Shown piece by piece: positions 16,987-26,327 of a DNA stretch of 64,000 bases. Source of the DNA: Sphaerisporangium sp. TRM90804 (GTDB lineage Bacteria; Actinomycetota; Actinomycetes; Streptosporangiales; Streptosporangiaceae). The notes beneath the pieces were generated by a model, which was not told the origin of the DNA, ran no database searches, and saw only the letters and a list, made by a program, of their open reading frames with translations. The stretch lies in NCBI RefSeq assembly GCF_029846175.1, contig NZ_JARWAC010000004.1, positions 310,001-374,000 on the forward strand. The letters are read 5' to 3'. Position 1 is the first letter of the stretch, and each line of letters opens with the position of its first letter. The position numbers were made by a program, and so were the translations under genes.

Positions 16987-17080
16987 CTCGGGGTCAGGGG
17001 CGGCGGCGCGGGGTGTGGACGGTGCCGGTCACGCGGGTGGTCGAGGAACCGGCGATCAGCAGGCAGCGCGTGGCCATCCG
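16987..17080 (-). pseudogene. Relic copy of the cobIJ 3' end
   Basis: Aligned with 17081-17180 (the native cobIJ terminus) this 94-bp stretch differs by about ten substitutions and one 6-base in-frame gap. On the minus strand it still encodes a CobJ-like tail (RCLLIAGSSTTRVTGTVHTP) and the same TGA. Because the differences respect the reading frame, it looks like the tail of a formerly functional, diverged cobJ rather than a fresh copying error. CTCGGGGTC is found at 16987, 17081 and 17181, bounding both copies. Confidence 0.8.
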
Positions 17081-17087
17081 CTCGGGG

Positions 17088-18566
17088 TCAGGGGTAGCGG
17101 CGCGGGGTGTAGACGGTGCCGCTCTCGGTCACGCGGGTGGTCGAGGAGCCGACGATCAGCAGGCAGCGCATGTCGACCCGCTCGGGGTCCAGCTCGCCGA
17201 GCGTGGTGACGGTGACGCTCTCCCCGGGGCCGCCGACGTCCCTGCCCACCACCACCGGCGTGGCCGGGTCGCGGTGCTCCAGCAGCAGGTCGCGGGCCGC
17301 CGCGAGCTGCCACGTGCGGCTGCGGGAGGCGGGGTTGTAGAGCGCCAGCACCAGGTCGGCGCGTGCGGCCGCCGTCAGGCGTTCGGCGACGACCTCCCAC
17401 GGCTTGAGCAGGTCCGACAGCGACAGCACGCAGTAGTCGTGGCCGAGCGGCGCGCCCACCCTGCTCGCCACGGCCTGCGCCGCGGTCAGGCCGGGCACCA
17501 CCCGCACCGGCACGTCCGGGAAGCCGGCCGCGGCCTCCAGCACGGCGCTGGCCATGGCGAACACGCCGGGGTCGCCGGAGGACACGACGGCCACCCGCGC
17601 CCCCTGCCCGGCCAGTTCGAGGGCGTGCCGGGCGCGCTCGGCCTCGACGCGGTTGTCGGTGCGGTGGCGGCGCTGGCGCGGGTTCGGCGCCACCCGGTCG
17701 ACGTACGGCCCGTATCCGACCAGGTCGGTGGCCGCGGCGAGCGCGTCCTGCGCCTCGGGGGTGAGCCACGGCCGCCCGGCCGGGCCGAGGCCCACCACGA
17801 CCACCTCCCCCGGCCCGCCGGACGGCTCGCGCTCCGGCACGAAGGTGCGCTCGGCCGGGCTGGCGAGCAGGGCCAGCGAGAAGTACGGCACCCCGTCGGG
17901 GTCGACGTCCTTCAGCGGCGCGACCCGCTCTGCCCCCATGGTGGCCCGTTCCACGTACCAGGCGTCGTCGAGGCGGCCGGCGTCGGCGAACGCGTCGCGC
18001 ACCTTCTCGAACGTCCGGCCCAGCTTGAGCACCGCGGCCGAGCCGGTGCCGCGCAGGTGCTCCGTCAGCACCTCGCCGGGCAGCGTGCCCGGCAGTACGG
18101 TGAGGATCTCGTCCCGCTCCACCAGCGGCCGCCCCAGCACCGCCGACGCCGCGCTGACCGAGGTGACGCCGGGCACCACCTCGGTGGGGTAACGGTGCGC
18201 GAGCCGCTTGTGCATGTGCATGTAGGAGCCGTAGAACAGCGGGTCGCCCTCGCTCAGCACCACCACGGTCCGGCCGGCGTCCAGATGCGCGGCCAGCCGT
18301 TCGGCGCAGTCGGCGTAGAAGTCGTCGAGGGCGCCCTGGTAGCCGCCCGGGTGGTCGGTGGTCTCGGTGGTCAGCGGGTAGAGCAGCAGCTCCTCGACCT
18401 GCCCCTCGCGCATGTACGGCAGCGCGATCGACCGGGCGATGCTGCGGCCGTGCCGGGCCGCGTGGTAGGCGATCACGTCGGCGGCGCCGATCAGCCGGGC
18501 GGTCTTGACCGTGACCAGCTCGGGGTCGCCGGGGCCGAGGCCCACTCCGTACAGCCGTCCCGTCAT
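17088..18566 (-). CDS. cobIJ: Bifunctional precorrin-2 C20- / precorrin-3B C17-methyltransferase, CobIJ
   Basis: 492 residues in two methyltransferase halves. CobI part, about 1-240: GVGLGPGDPELVT and LSEGDPLFYGS. CobJ part, about 250-490: VVGLGPAGRPWLT, SSGDPGVFAM and ALYNPASRSRTWQ. It performs the C20 methylation before, and the C17 methylation with ring contraction after, the CobG step. The fusion is common in actinomycetes. It follows cobH with a 3-bp gap and ends the cobG-cobH-cobIJ operon; a relic copy of its tail lies directly beyond. Confidence 0.94.
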   Translation of the reverse strand: MTGRLYGVGLGPGDPELVTVKTARLIGAADVIAYHAARHGRSIARSIALPYMREGQVEELLLYPLTTETTDHPGGYQGALDDFYADCAERLAAHLDAGRTVVVLSEGDPLFYGSYMHMHKRLAHRYPTEVVPGVTSVSAASAVLGRPLVERDEILTVLPGTLPGEVLTEHLRGTGSAAVLKLGRTFEKVRDAFADAGRLDDAWYVERATMGAERVAPLKDVDPDGVPYFSLALLASPAERTFVPEREPSGGPGEVVVVGLGPAGRPWLTPEAQDALAAATDLVGYGPYVDRVAPNPRQRRHRTDNRVEAERARHALELAGQGARVAVVSSGDPGVFAMASAVLEAAAGFPDVPVRVVPGLTAAQAVASRVGAPLGHDYCVLSLSDLLKPWEVVAERLTAAARADLVLALYNPASRSRTWQLAAARDLLLEHRDPATPVVVGRDVGGPGESVTVTTLGELDPERVDMRCLLIVGSSTTRVTESGTVYTPRRYP

Positions 18567-18569
18567 CGC

Positions 18570-19190
18570 TCACTCCACTTCGCTGGCGATGGCGTTGACC
18601 GCCGCCGCCGTCATCGCACTGCCGCCGCGGCGGCCGTGCACCACCAGATGGTCGAGGCCGCTCGCGGCGAGCGCCCGCTTGGACTCGGCGGCGCCGATGA
18701 AGCCGACCGGGATGCCGAGCACCGCCGCCGGGCGGCCCGCCCCCTCGGCGACCAGCTCCAGCAGCCGGAACAGCGCGGTGGGCGCGTTGCCGATGGCCAC
18801 CACCGAGCCCGCCAGGCGGTCGCGCCACAGTTCGAGCGCCGCCGCGCTGCGGGTGGTGCCGAGCCGCTCGGCCAGCGCGGGCACCTCGGGCGCGCCGAGC
18901 GTGCAGATCACCTCGTTGTCGGCGGGCAGCCTGCTCCGGGTCACGCCGGAGGCGACCATCATGGCGTCGCACAGCACCGGCGCGCCCGCCCGCAGCGCGG
19001 CGCGGGCGCCGACCACCACCCCGGGCGACCAGCCGAGGTCGGCCACCAGGTCGGTCATGCCGCAGGCGTGGATCATGCGGACGGCGACCTGTGCCACCTC
19101 GGGCGGCATGCCCGACAGGTCGCTCTCGGCGCGGATGGTGGCGAACGACCGCCGGTAGATCTCGGCGCCGTCGCGGATGTAGTCGGTCAC
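18570..19190 (-). CDS. cobH: Precorrin-8X methylmutase, CobH
   Basis: 206 residues from GTG 19190, which overlaps the TAG of cobG (TAGTG), with GGAAAGG upstream. Family segments are [37 protein letters not shown] and [12 protein letters not shown], the last containing the active-site His. It moves the methyl group from C11 to C12, giving hydrogenobyrinic acid. Second gene of the cobG operon. Confidence 0.93.
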   Translation of the reverse strand: MTDYIRDGAEIYRRSFATIRAESDLSGMPPEVAQVAVRMIHACGMTDLVADLGWSPGVVVGARAALRAGAPVLCDAMMVASGVTRSRLPADNEVICTLGAPEVPALAERLGTTRSAAALELWRDRLAGSVVAIGNAPTALFRLLELVAEGAGRPAAVLGIPVGFIGAAESKRALAASGLDHLVVHGRRGGSAMTAAAVNAIASEVE

Positions 19191-20419
19191 TACTGCCTTT
19201 CCTCGTATCCCTCGCCGGTGGCGACCATCTGCGTCACCCGGCCGCGCGGCAGGCCGCAGCGCCGCTCGCATCCCGCCCAGTGCACCGGCACCGCGGGCGC
19301 CCGGTCCCGCCCGGCGGCCCAGCGTGCCGCGTCGGCCTGGACGTCGGCCAGGGACTTCGCGCAGCCGGGACGCCCGGTGCAGGCGGTCACGCCCACCCAG
19401 GGCGAGGCCGGGTCGGTGACCAGGCCCGCGTCCTCCAGCGGGCCGGCGAGGGCTTCTACCGCGCGCGCGTCCACGTCGAGCAGCACGACCGTGCGCCACG
19501 GCGTCAGCCGCACGGGCCGGGCCGTGCCGGCGAGCGCGCGCGCCTGGGCGGGTGAGAGCCGGCCCAGCGGCACGACCGCCTCCAGCGCCACGCGGCCGTC
19601 CCGCTGCCCGACGGGCCCGGCCCGCCGCGGCGCCGGGCCGGGCGCGGGCTCGCCGGTCGTCGCCCCGCCCAGGCGGGCGGCGATCCGGGCCGGGCCGCCG
19701 GTCAGCTCGGCGATCCGCCACGCGCCGTCGTCGCCCCGTTCGGCGAGGAACGCCTCGGCCGCGGCGATCATGAGCGTGACCGGGTCACCGGTGGGTGTCG
19801 GGCGCCCGGCGGGGTGCGGCGGGCCCGCCGTCCCGGCCCCGGGGCGCGGAACGGCCGAGCCGGCCGTGAGACCCTCGGCCGGGAATGGACCGCCGGCGGC
19901 GAACCCGACGCCGGTGCCGGCCAGCAGCAGGCCGCCGGCGCCGAAGGTCACGTCGGCGCCGAGCCCGGCGGCGTCGCCGGTGCCGTCGTCCAGGGCGAAC
20001 AGGAACCGTCCGGGCAGCCCGGCCAGGCCCGGGGTCGCGCACAGGGCGGTGTCCAGGGCCGCGACCAGCGGTTCGGTGGCCAGCGCGCCCGACGGGCCGC
20101 GCCCGCCGAGCGGGGAGGCGACGATGTTGCGCACCCGTTCGTGGGCGGGCGAGGGCAGCAGCCCGGCGGCGGCGATCCGCGCGGCGAAGGCGGCGGGCGA
20201 CCGCAGGCCGCGCACCTGGACGTTCGCCCTGGACGTCAGCTCGATGACGCCGGAGCCCAGCTCGTCGGCGGCGGCGGCCAGCTCGCGAAGCTGGGCGGCG
20301 GAGACCACGCCGCCGGGCACGCGGACCCGCGCCAGCGGGCCGTCGGCGGCCTCGTGCACCTGTAGCGCTCCCGGACAGGCGTCGGGACGCGCCCGTCCGG
20401 AAAAGTCAGCTATGGACAC
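19190..20419 (-). CDS. cobG: Precorrin-3B synthase, CobG
   Basis: 409 residues from GTG 20419; no strong ribosome site is visible there, so a short or leaderless leader is possible. It resembles half of a sulfite/nitrite reductase. Cys motifs CTGRPGC and CERRC near the C terminus bind the 4Fe-4S cluster and siroheme in the family. CobG uses oxygen to form the C20-hydroxy gamma-lactone needed for ring contraction, so it marks the aerobic pathway. A variable Gly/Pro/Ala-rich insert sits in the middle (about residues 180-225). It diverges from cobN. Confidence 0.92.
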   Translation of the reverse strand: MSIADFSGRARPDACPGALQVHEAADGPLARVRVPGGVVSAAQLRELAAAADELGSGVIELTSRANVQVRGLRSPAAFAARIAAAGLLPSPAHERVRNIVASPLGGRGPSGALATEPLVAALDTALCATPGLAGLPGRFLFALDDGTGDAAGLGADVTFGAGGLLLAGTGVGFAAGGPFPAEGLTAGSAVPRPGAGTAGPPHPAGRPTPTGDPVTLMIAAAEAFLAERGDDGAWRIAELTGGPARIAARLGGATTGEPAPGPAPRRAGPVGQRDGRVALEAVVPLGRLSPAQARALAGTARPVRLTPWRTVVLLDVDARAVEALAGPLEDAGLVTDPASPWVGVTACTGRPGCAKSLADVQADAARWAAGRDRAPAVPVHWAGCERRCGLPRGRVTQMVATGEGYEERQ

Positions 20420-20454
20420 GAAGAGGATGGTAACGCCAGTTTTACGGTGAGCCG

Positions 20455-20625
20455 AGCTGCCGTAGTCTTCCCGTAGACGAAGGCAATGGGAGGAAGCCGG
20501 TGCGAATCCGGCGCGGTCCCGCCACTGTGACCGGGGAGCGAACCCCACCGAAGGCCACGGCCCGGAGACGGGCGGGAAGGCCGGGGTGAGCGTCGATCCG
20601 GAAGCCAGGACACTTCCGCCGTCGT
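20455..20625 (+). ncRNA. Cobalamin riboswitch upstream of cobN
   Basis: It contains the conserved elements in order: GGAAGCCGGTGCGAATCCGG, GCGGTCCCGCCACTGTGA, a CGGGG/CCCC helix and the B12 box GAAGCCAGGACAC. It lies in the leader of cobN. A small hairpin CGGGG-CGAGGA-CCCCG (20639-20654) just before the cobN ribosome site may be the switching element, implying translational control (inference). Coenzyme B12 binding would turn cobN off. Confidence 0.93.
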
Positions 20626-20669
20626 GACACCCGCGGCCCGGGGCGAGGACCCCGAGGGAGGATCTCTTC

Positions 20670-23600
20670 GTGCCTGGCGACAGCCATACCGTCCTGCTGC
20701 TCTCCACCTCCGACACCGACCTGCTGAGCGCCCGCGCCGGCGGCGCGGCCTACCGCCTGGGCAACCCGGCGAGGCTGCTCCCCGAGGACCTGCCCGCGCT
20801 GGTGGACGGCACCGACCTGGTGGTGGTGCGCCTGCTCGGCGGGCGCAGGGCCTGGGAGGACGGCCTGGACGCGCTGCTCGCCGGACCGCGCCCGGTCGTG
20901 GTGCTGGGCGGCGAGCAGGCGCCGGACGCCGAGCTGATGGAGCTGTCCACCGTCAGCGGCGGCGTCTGCGCCGAGGCGCACGCCTACCTCGCGCACGGCG
21001 GCCCCGCCAACCTCGCCGAGCTGCACGCCTTCCTGTCCGACACCGTCCTGCTGACCGGCCGCGGCTTCGCGCCGCCCGAGCCGGCGCCGTCCTGGGGCCG
21101 GCTGGAGCGCGAGTCCCGGGGCGGGCCTGGGCCGGTGGTCGGGGTGCTCTACTACCGCGCGCACCACATGGCCGGGAACACCGCGTTCGTCGAGTCGCTG
21201 TGCCGGGCCGTCGAGGACGCCGGCGGCCGGGCGCTGCCCGTGTTCTGCTCCTCCCTGCGGACCGCCGAGCCCGAGCTGCTCGAAACGCTGCGTCAGGCGG
21301 ACGCGCTGGTGGTGACCGTGCTGGCCGCCGGCGGCTCGCGGCCGGCCACGGCCGGGGCGGGCGGCGACGACGGCGCGTGGGACGTGGGGGCGCTCGCCCA
21401 GCTCGACGTGCCGATCCTGCAGGGGCTGTGCCTGACCTCCAGCCGGCAGGCGTGGGAGGAGAACGACGACGGCCTGTCGCCGCTGGACGCCGCCTCCCAG
21501 GTGGCGATCCCCGAGTTCGACGGCCGCATCATCACCGTGCCGTTCTCCTTCAAGGAGGTCGACGAGGACGGGCTGACCGTCTACGTCGCCGACCCCGAGC
21601 GGGCCGCCCGGGTGGCCGGCATCGCCGTGCGGCACGGCCTGCTGCGGCACACCCCGCCCGCCGAGCGCCGCCTGGTGGTCATGCTGTCGGCCTACCCCAC
21701 CAAGCACTCCCGGATCGGCAACGCGGTCGGCCTGGACACCCCCGCCAGCACGGTCGCCCTGCTCGCCAGGCTCGCCGCCGCCGGGTACGACCTGGGCGAC
21801 GGCTTCCCGGGCGTGGCCGGGCAGGACGGCGACGCGCTGATCCACGCGCTGATCGCCGCCGGCGGGCAGGACGCCGACTGGCTCTCCGAGGAGCAGCTCG
21901 CCGGCAACCCCGTGCGCATCCCCGCCGCCACCTACGAGGGCTGGTACCGGACGCTGCCGGACGACCTGCGCGCCCGCATGGAGCGCCACTGGGGGCCGCC
22001 GCCCGGCGAGCTGTTCGTGCACGAGGGCGACATCGTGCTCGCCGCCCTGCGCGCCGGGAACGTCGTGGTGATGGTGCAGCCGCCGCGCGGCTTCGGGGAG
22101 AACCCGATCGCCATCTACCACGACCCCGACCTGCCGCCCAGCCACCACTACCTGGCCGCCTACCGCTGGCTGTCGGCGGAGTTCGGCGCGCACGCCATGG
22201 TGCACGTCGGCAAGCACGGCAACCTGGAGTGGCTGCCCGGCAAGTCGGCCGGCATGTCGGCCTCGTGCGGGACGGACGCGGCGCTCGGCGACCTGCCGCT
22301 GGTGTACCCGTTCCTGGTCAACGACCCGGGCGAGGGCACGCAGGCCAAGCGGCGCGCGCACGCCGTCCTGGTGGACCACCTGGTGCCGCCGATGGCGCGC
22401 GCCGAGAGCTACGGCGACATCGCCCGCCTGGAGCAGCTCCTGGACGAGCACGCGTCGATCGCCGCGATGGACCCGGCCAAGCTGCCCGCGATCAGGGCGC
22501 AGATCTGGACGCTGATCCAGGCCGCCAGGCTCGACCACGACCTCGGGCTGGCCGACCGGCCGCACGACACCGAGTTCGACGACTTCCTGCTGCACGTGGA
22601 CGGCTGGCTGTGCGAGGTGAAGGACGCGCAGATCCGCGACGGCCTGCACGTCCTCGGCCAGGCCCCCGAGGGCCCGGCGCGCGTCGGCCTGGTGCTGGCG
22701 ATGCTGCGCGCCCGGCAGATGTGGGCCGGCACCGAGGCCCTGCCCGGCCTGCGCGAGGCCCTCGGCCTGGCCGAGGACGGCACCGCCGGCCTGGCCGGCG
22801 TCGACCACGCGGAGGCGACCGCGCGCGCCCTGGTGGAGGCGATGGAGTCCGCCGCCTGGTCCCCCACCGCGGTACCCGCCGTCGTCGACTCGATTCTCAC
22901 CGATCCCGCCCACCACGAACCCGCCGACCTCCCCGAACCGGCCGAACCGGCTGCCGGGGAGCGGCGGGTCACGGAGCCCTCCATTCCGGCCGGACGCGCA
23001 TCGGCGCTCCCGGAACCGCACGCGCCCGCCGACGCGGCCCGGCGTGAGCTGGTGGCGCGGGTGCTCACGTTCGCCGCCACCGAGATGGTGCCGCGGCTCG
23101 CGCGCACCACCGACGAGCTGGACCACGTCCTGCACGCCCTGGACGGCGGATACGTGCCCGCCGGGCCCAGCGGCTCGCCGCTGCGCGGGCTGGTCAACGT
23201 GCTGCCGACCGGGCGCAACTTCTACTCCGTCGACCCGCGGGCGGTGCCGAGCAGGCTCGCCTGGGAGACCGGTCAGGCCATGGCCGAGTCGCTGCTCGCG
23301 CGCTACCGCGCCGACACCGGCGCCTGGCCGAGGTCGGTCGGCCTGTCGGTGTGGGGCACCAGCGCCATGCGCACGGCCGGGGACGACGTGGCGGAGGTGC
23401 TCGCGCTGCTCGGCGTCCGGCCGGTGTGGGACGAGGCCTCGCGCCGCGTCACCGGCCTGGAGCCGGTCGCGCTCGCCGAGCTGGGCCGCCCCAGGATCGA
23501 CGTGACCGTGCGGATCAGCGGCTTCTTCCGCGACGCGTTCCCGCACGTCGTCGCCATGCTGGACGACGCCGTGCTGCTGGCAGCCGGCCAGGACGAGCCC

Positions 23601-24401
23601 GGGGAGGACAACTACGTCCGCGCCCACGTCGCCGCCGACACCGATGCCCACGGCGACGCGCGGCGGGCCACCATGCGTGTCTTCGGCTCGGCCCCCGGCG
23701 CCTACGGAGCCGGGCTGCTGCCGCTCATCGACAGCCGCAACTGGCGCGACGACGCCGACCTCGCCGAGGTGTACGCCGTGTGGGGCGGCTTCGCCTACGG
23801 CCGCGACCTGGACGGCGTGCCCGCCCGCCCGGACATGGAGCGCGCCTACCGCCGCATCGCCGTCGCCGCGAAGAACATCGACACCCGCGAGCACGACATC
23901 GCCGACAGCGACGACTACTTCCAGTACCACGGCGGCATGGTGGCGACCGTCCGCGCCCTCACCGGCAAGGCCCCGGCCGCCTACGTCGGCGACAGCACCC
24001 GCCCCGACGCCGTGCGCACCCGCACCCTGTCGGAGGAGACCTCGCGGATCTTCCGCGCCCGGGTGGTGAACCCGCAGTGGCTGGCCGCCATGCGCCGCCA
24101 CGGTTACAAGGGCGCCTTCGAGCTGGCGGCCACCGTCGACTACCTGTTCGGCTACGACGCCACCACCGGCGTCATGGCCGACTGGATGTACGACCGGCTG
24201 ACCGAGGCCTACGTGCTCGACCCGGAGAACCGGGCGTTCATGACGAAGTCCAACCCGTGGGCCCTGCACGGCATCGCCGAACGCCTGCTGGAGGCGGCCG
24301 ACCGCGGCATGTGGCAGCGCCCCGACCCGGATATCCTGGCCCGCCTGCGCGAGGTCTACCTCAAGACCGAGGGCGACCTGGAAGACGACACCCCCCGCTG
24401 A
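20670..24401 (+). CDS. cobN: Cobaltochelatase large subunit, CobN
   Basis: 1243 residues; GTG start with GGGAGG upstream. It belongs to the CobN/magnesium-chelatase H family, with the signature HVGKHGNLEWLPGKS near residue 515. It binds hydrogenobyrinic acid a,c-diamide and receives cobalt, driven by an ATPase partner, here probably the ChlID protein encoded at 26925-29087. A low-complexity Pro/Glu/Ala segment at about residues 750-790 separates two conserved parts. Expression is controlled by the riboswitch in its leader. Confidence 0.95.
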   Translation: MPGDSHTVLLLSTSDTDLLSARAGGAAYRLGNPARLLPEDLPALVDGTDLVVVRLLGGRRAWEDGLDALLAGPRPVVVLGGEQAPDAELMELSTVSGGVCAEAHAYLAHGGPANLAELHAFLSDTVLLTGRGFAPPEPAPSWGRLERESRGGPGPVVGVLYYRAHHMAGNTAFVESLCRAVEDAGGRALPVFCSSLRTAEPELLETLRQADALVVTVLAAGGSRPATAGAGGDDGAWDVGALAQLDVPILQGLCLTSSRQAWEENDDGLSPLDAASQVAIPEFDGRIITVPFSFKEVDEDGLTVYVADPERAARVAGIAVRHGLLRHTPPAERRLVVMLSAYPTKHSRIGNAVGLDTPASTVALLARLAAAGYDLGDGFPGVAGQDGDALIHALIAAGGQDADWLSEEQLAGNPVRIPAATYEGWYRTLPDDLRARMERHWGPPPGELFVHEGDIVLAALRAGNVVVMVQPPRGFGENPIAIYHDPDLPPSHHYLAAYRWLSAEFGAHAMVHVGKHGNLEWLPGKSAGMSASCGTDAALGDLPLVYPFLVNDPGEGTQAKRRAHAVLVDHLVPPMARAESYGDIARLEQLLDEHASIAAMDPAKLPAIRAQIWTLIQAARLDHDLGLADRPHDTEFDDFLLHVDGWLCEVKDAQIRDGLHVLGQAPEGPARVGLVLAMLRARQMWAGTEALPGLREALGLAEDGTAGLAGVDHAEATARALVEAMESAAWSPTAVPAVVDSILTDPAHHEPADLPEPAEPAAGERRVTEPSIPAGRASALPEPHAPADAARRELVARVLTFAATEMVPRLARTTDELDHVLHALDGGYVPAGPSGSPLRGLVNVLPTGRNFYSVDPRAVPSRLAWETGQAMAESLLARYRADTGAWPRSVGLSVWGTSAMRTAGDDVAEVLALLGVRPVWDEASRRVTGLEPVALAELGRPRIDVTVRISGFFRDAFPHVVAMLDDAVLLAAGQDEPGEDNYVRAHVAADTDAHGDARRATMRVFGSAPGAYGAGLLPLIDSRNWRDDADLAEVYAVWGGFAYGRDLDGVPARPDMERAYRRIAVAAKNIDTREHDIADSDDYFQYHGGMVATVRALTGKAPAAYVGDSTRPDAVRTRTLSEETSRIFRARVVNPQWLAAMRRHGYKGAFELAATVDYLFGYDATTGVMADWMYDRLTEAYVLDPENRAFMTKSNPWALHGIAERLLEAADRGMWQRPDPDILARLREVYLKTEGDLEDDTPR

Positions 24402-24419
24402 CCGCCGCAGGACCGCCGC

Positions 24420-24484
24420 AGGCTCCGGCCGTGCGCCGCCGCTGACCGGCGCCGGGACGGCGCGGAAGGCTCCGGCCGTGCGCC
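24420..24484 (+). repeat. Short direct repeat in the cobN/cobB convergent gap
   Basis: An 18-bp sequence AGGCTCCGGCCGTGCGCC occurs at 24420-24437 and again at 24467-24484. The 183-bp gap between the two stop codons is otherwise GC-rich with many CGG/CCG inverted segments that could end transcription, but no single dominant hairpin. Confidence 0.6.
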
Positions 24485-24584
24485 TCGCGTTGCCTGGGCG
24501 GCCCCGCATCGAGCCAAGGCGGAGGCCGGCCGGGACCGCGCCGCCCGGCCGATGCGGCGTCGAGCCGGGCGGCCCGCGTGGGAC

Positions 24585-26327
24585 CTACCGCAGGCCCGAG
24601 GGGGCCTTGGCGGACGCCACCAGGCGGTGGGCCAGCCAGGGGGTGGCGGTCCAGTGCAGGTGCAGGTAGGAGGCGGTGAGCAGGGCGTCGCCGAAGCCGT
24701 CGGCGCCGTCCTGCCAGCGGAACAGCGGGTCGGCCGCGGCCTCGACGGCGGTGCGGTGGAACTCGTGGCCGTGGAAGCGCTCGCCCGCGACGGTGAGCAG
24801 CGAGTCGCGGGTGGCGACGGCGTCGCGGTAGCCGAGCGCGAGCCGGCCGGTCATGCTCGCCCTGCCGGGCACCCGGCCGCACATGCGCCGGCCGTCCAGC
24901 TCCTCGCACAGGTAGAGCAGCCCGGCGCACTCGGCCGCGATCGGCCCGCCGAAGCCGGCCACCTGCTCGCGCAGCGGCCGGTTGGCGGCCAGCTCGGCGG
25001 CGTACATCTCGGGGAACCCGCCGCCGATGACCAGCGCGCCCGTGCCCTCCGGCAGCGCCTCGTCCTTGAGCGGGTCGAACACCGCGACGTCCGCCCCGGC
25101 CGCGCGCACCAGCTCGACGTGCTCGGCGTACCCGAAGGTGAACGCCCTCCCCCCGGCGACGGCCACCACCGGCCGCCCCCCGCCCGCCCGGGCCGACCAG
25201 GCCGGGCCGGGCGCGTACGGAGCGGCCGAGGACGACCAGGCCGCGCCATGCGGGCGCGAAGCGGCGGACAGCTCCCCGGCCCCCGCGCGGGACGGGGACC
25301 GGGGGAACCGGGCCGAGTCGGGAGCGGGCGGACCGGCGGTGGATCGGCCCTCATCCCGTTCCCGGTCCGGGTCGCCGGATCGGGAGGACCGGGCCGAGTC
25401 GGGTTCGTGCGGAGCGGCGGTGGGTCGTTCCTCCACCCGTTCTCCTTCCAGGTCGCCGGATCGGGGCAAGCGGGCTGAATCGGGAGCGGGGGTGGATCGG
25501 CCCTCATCCCGTTCCCCATCCGGGGCGCCGGGCCGGAGGGGCCGGGCCGGGCCGGGAGTGGGGGTGAGGCGGCCGCCGTCCCGTTGCCCGGCCGGGGCGC
25601 CGGGGCGGGGGGACCAGGGTGGGCCGGGGAGGGGCGGGGCGGTGGCGGCGAGGCGGACGAGGGCGTCCAGGTCGCAGGAGCGGGCGACGAGGGCGGCGAG
25701 CCGGTCGACGGCGGCCACGGCCTCGGACTCGCGCTCGGCGGCGGGCACCAGGCCTAGGTGGCGGGAGGGGGTGGAGACGGCGTCGTCGCGGTGGATCGCG
25801 CCCAGCACCGGCACGCCCGCGGCCGCGAGCGCGGCGCGGCAGAGCTGCTCGTGGCGGTCCGAGCCCACCCGGTTGAGCACGACGCCCCCGACCCGCACCC
25901 GCGGGTCGAACGTGGCGAACCCGTGCACCAGGGCCGCGACCGACCTGCTCTGCCTGGCCGCGTCCACGACCAGCACCACCGGCGCGTCCAGCAGCCGGGC
26001 GACGTGCGCGGTGGAGGCGAAGTCGGTCTGACCCCTGCCGTCGAACAGGCCCATCACGCCCTCGACCACCGCGAGGTCGCACCCGGCCGCGCCGTGCAGG
26101 AACAGCGGGCCGATCAGCTCCTCCCCCTGCAGCCAGGGGTCCAGGTTGCGGCCGGGGCGCCCGCTCGCCAGGGCGTGGTAGCCGGGATCGATGTAGTCGG
26201 GCCCCACCTTGTGCGGCGAGACCCGCAGCCCGCGTGCGCGCAGCGCCGCCATCAGGCCGGTGGCGACCGTCGTCTTGCCGCTGCCGGACGACGGCGCGGC
26301 GATGACGAGGCGCGGGGGCCCTACCAC
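24585..26327 (-). CDS. cobB: Hydrogenobyrinic acid a,c-diamide synthase, CobB, with repetitive linker
   Basis: 580 residues, about 120 longer than usual. GTG 26327 overlaps the cobO stop by seven bases. N-terminal domain: P-loop APSSGSGKTT at 11-20 and PDYIDPGYH. C-terminal class I glutamine amidotransferase-like domain with the nucleophile Cys in AAECAGLL (C467) and GHEFH. Between them, residues 232-385 form a Pro/Ser/Arg/Glu-rich linker with repeats of 24-27 residues that other CobB proteins lack. CobB amidates the a and c side chains using glutamine and ATP. Last gene of the cbtB operon. Confidence 0.92.
   Translation of the reverse strand: MVGPPRLVIAAPSSGSGKTTVATGLMAALRARGLRVSPHKVGPDYIDPGYHALASGRPGRNLDPWLQGEELIGPLFLHGAAGCDLAVVEGVMGLFDGRGQTDFASTAHVARLLDAPVVLVVDAARQSRSVAALVHGFATFDPRVRVGGVVLNRVGSDRHEQLCRAALAAAGVPVLGAIHRDDAVSTPSRHLGLVPAAERESEAVAAVDRLAALVARSCDLDALVRLAATAPPLPGPPWSPRPGAPAGQRDGGRLTPTPGPARPLRPGAPDGERDEGRSTPAPDSARLPRSGDLEGERVEERPTAAPHEPDSARSSRSGDPDRERDEGRSTAGPPAPDSARFPRSPSRAGAGELSAASRPHGAAWSSSAAPYAPGPAWSARAGGGRPVVAVAGGRAFTFGYAEHVELVRAAGADVAVFDPLKDEALPEGTGALVIGGGFPEMYAAELAANRPLREQVAGFGGPIAAECAGLLYLCEELDGRRMCGRVPGRASMTGRLALGYRDAVATRDSLLTVAGERFHGHEFHRTAVEAAADPLFRWQDGADGFGDALLTASYLHLHWTATPWLAHRLVASAKAPSGLR
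25287..25583 (-). repeat. Tandem repeats in the CobB linker
   Basis: Four imperfect in-frame units of 72, 72, 81 and 72 bp, encoding variants of RDEGRSTPAPDSARLPRSGD. The period is always a multiple of three, so the frame is kept. Confidence 0.8.

Noticed and set aside
16971-20450. A long open frame antisense to cobIJ, cobH and cobG
   Set aside because: Pure shadow of three recognised genes on the other strand; composition is Arg/His/Gly-rich with no domain.
20442-24509. A very long open frame antisense to cobN (over 1300 codons)
   Set aside because: It mirrors cobN in high-GC codon structure, is Gly/Arg/His/Val-rich in shadow style, and has no start context; cobN is a clear family member.
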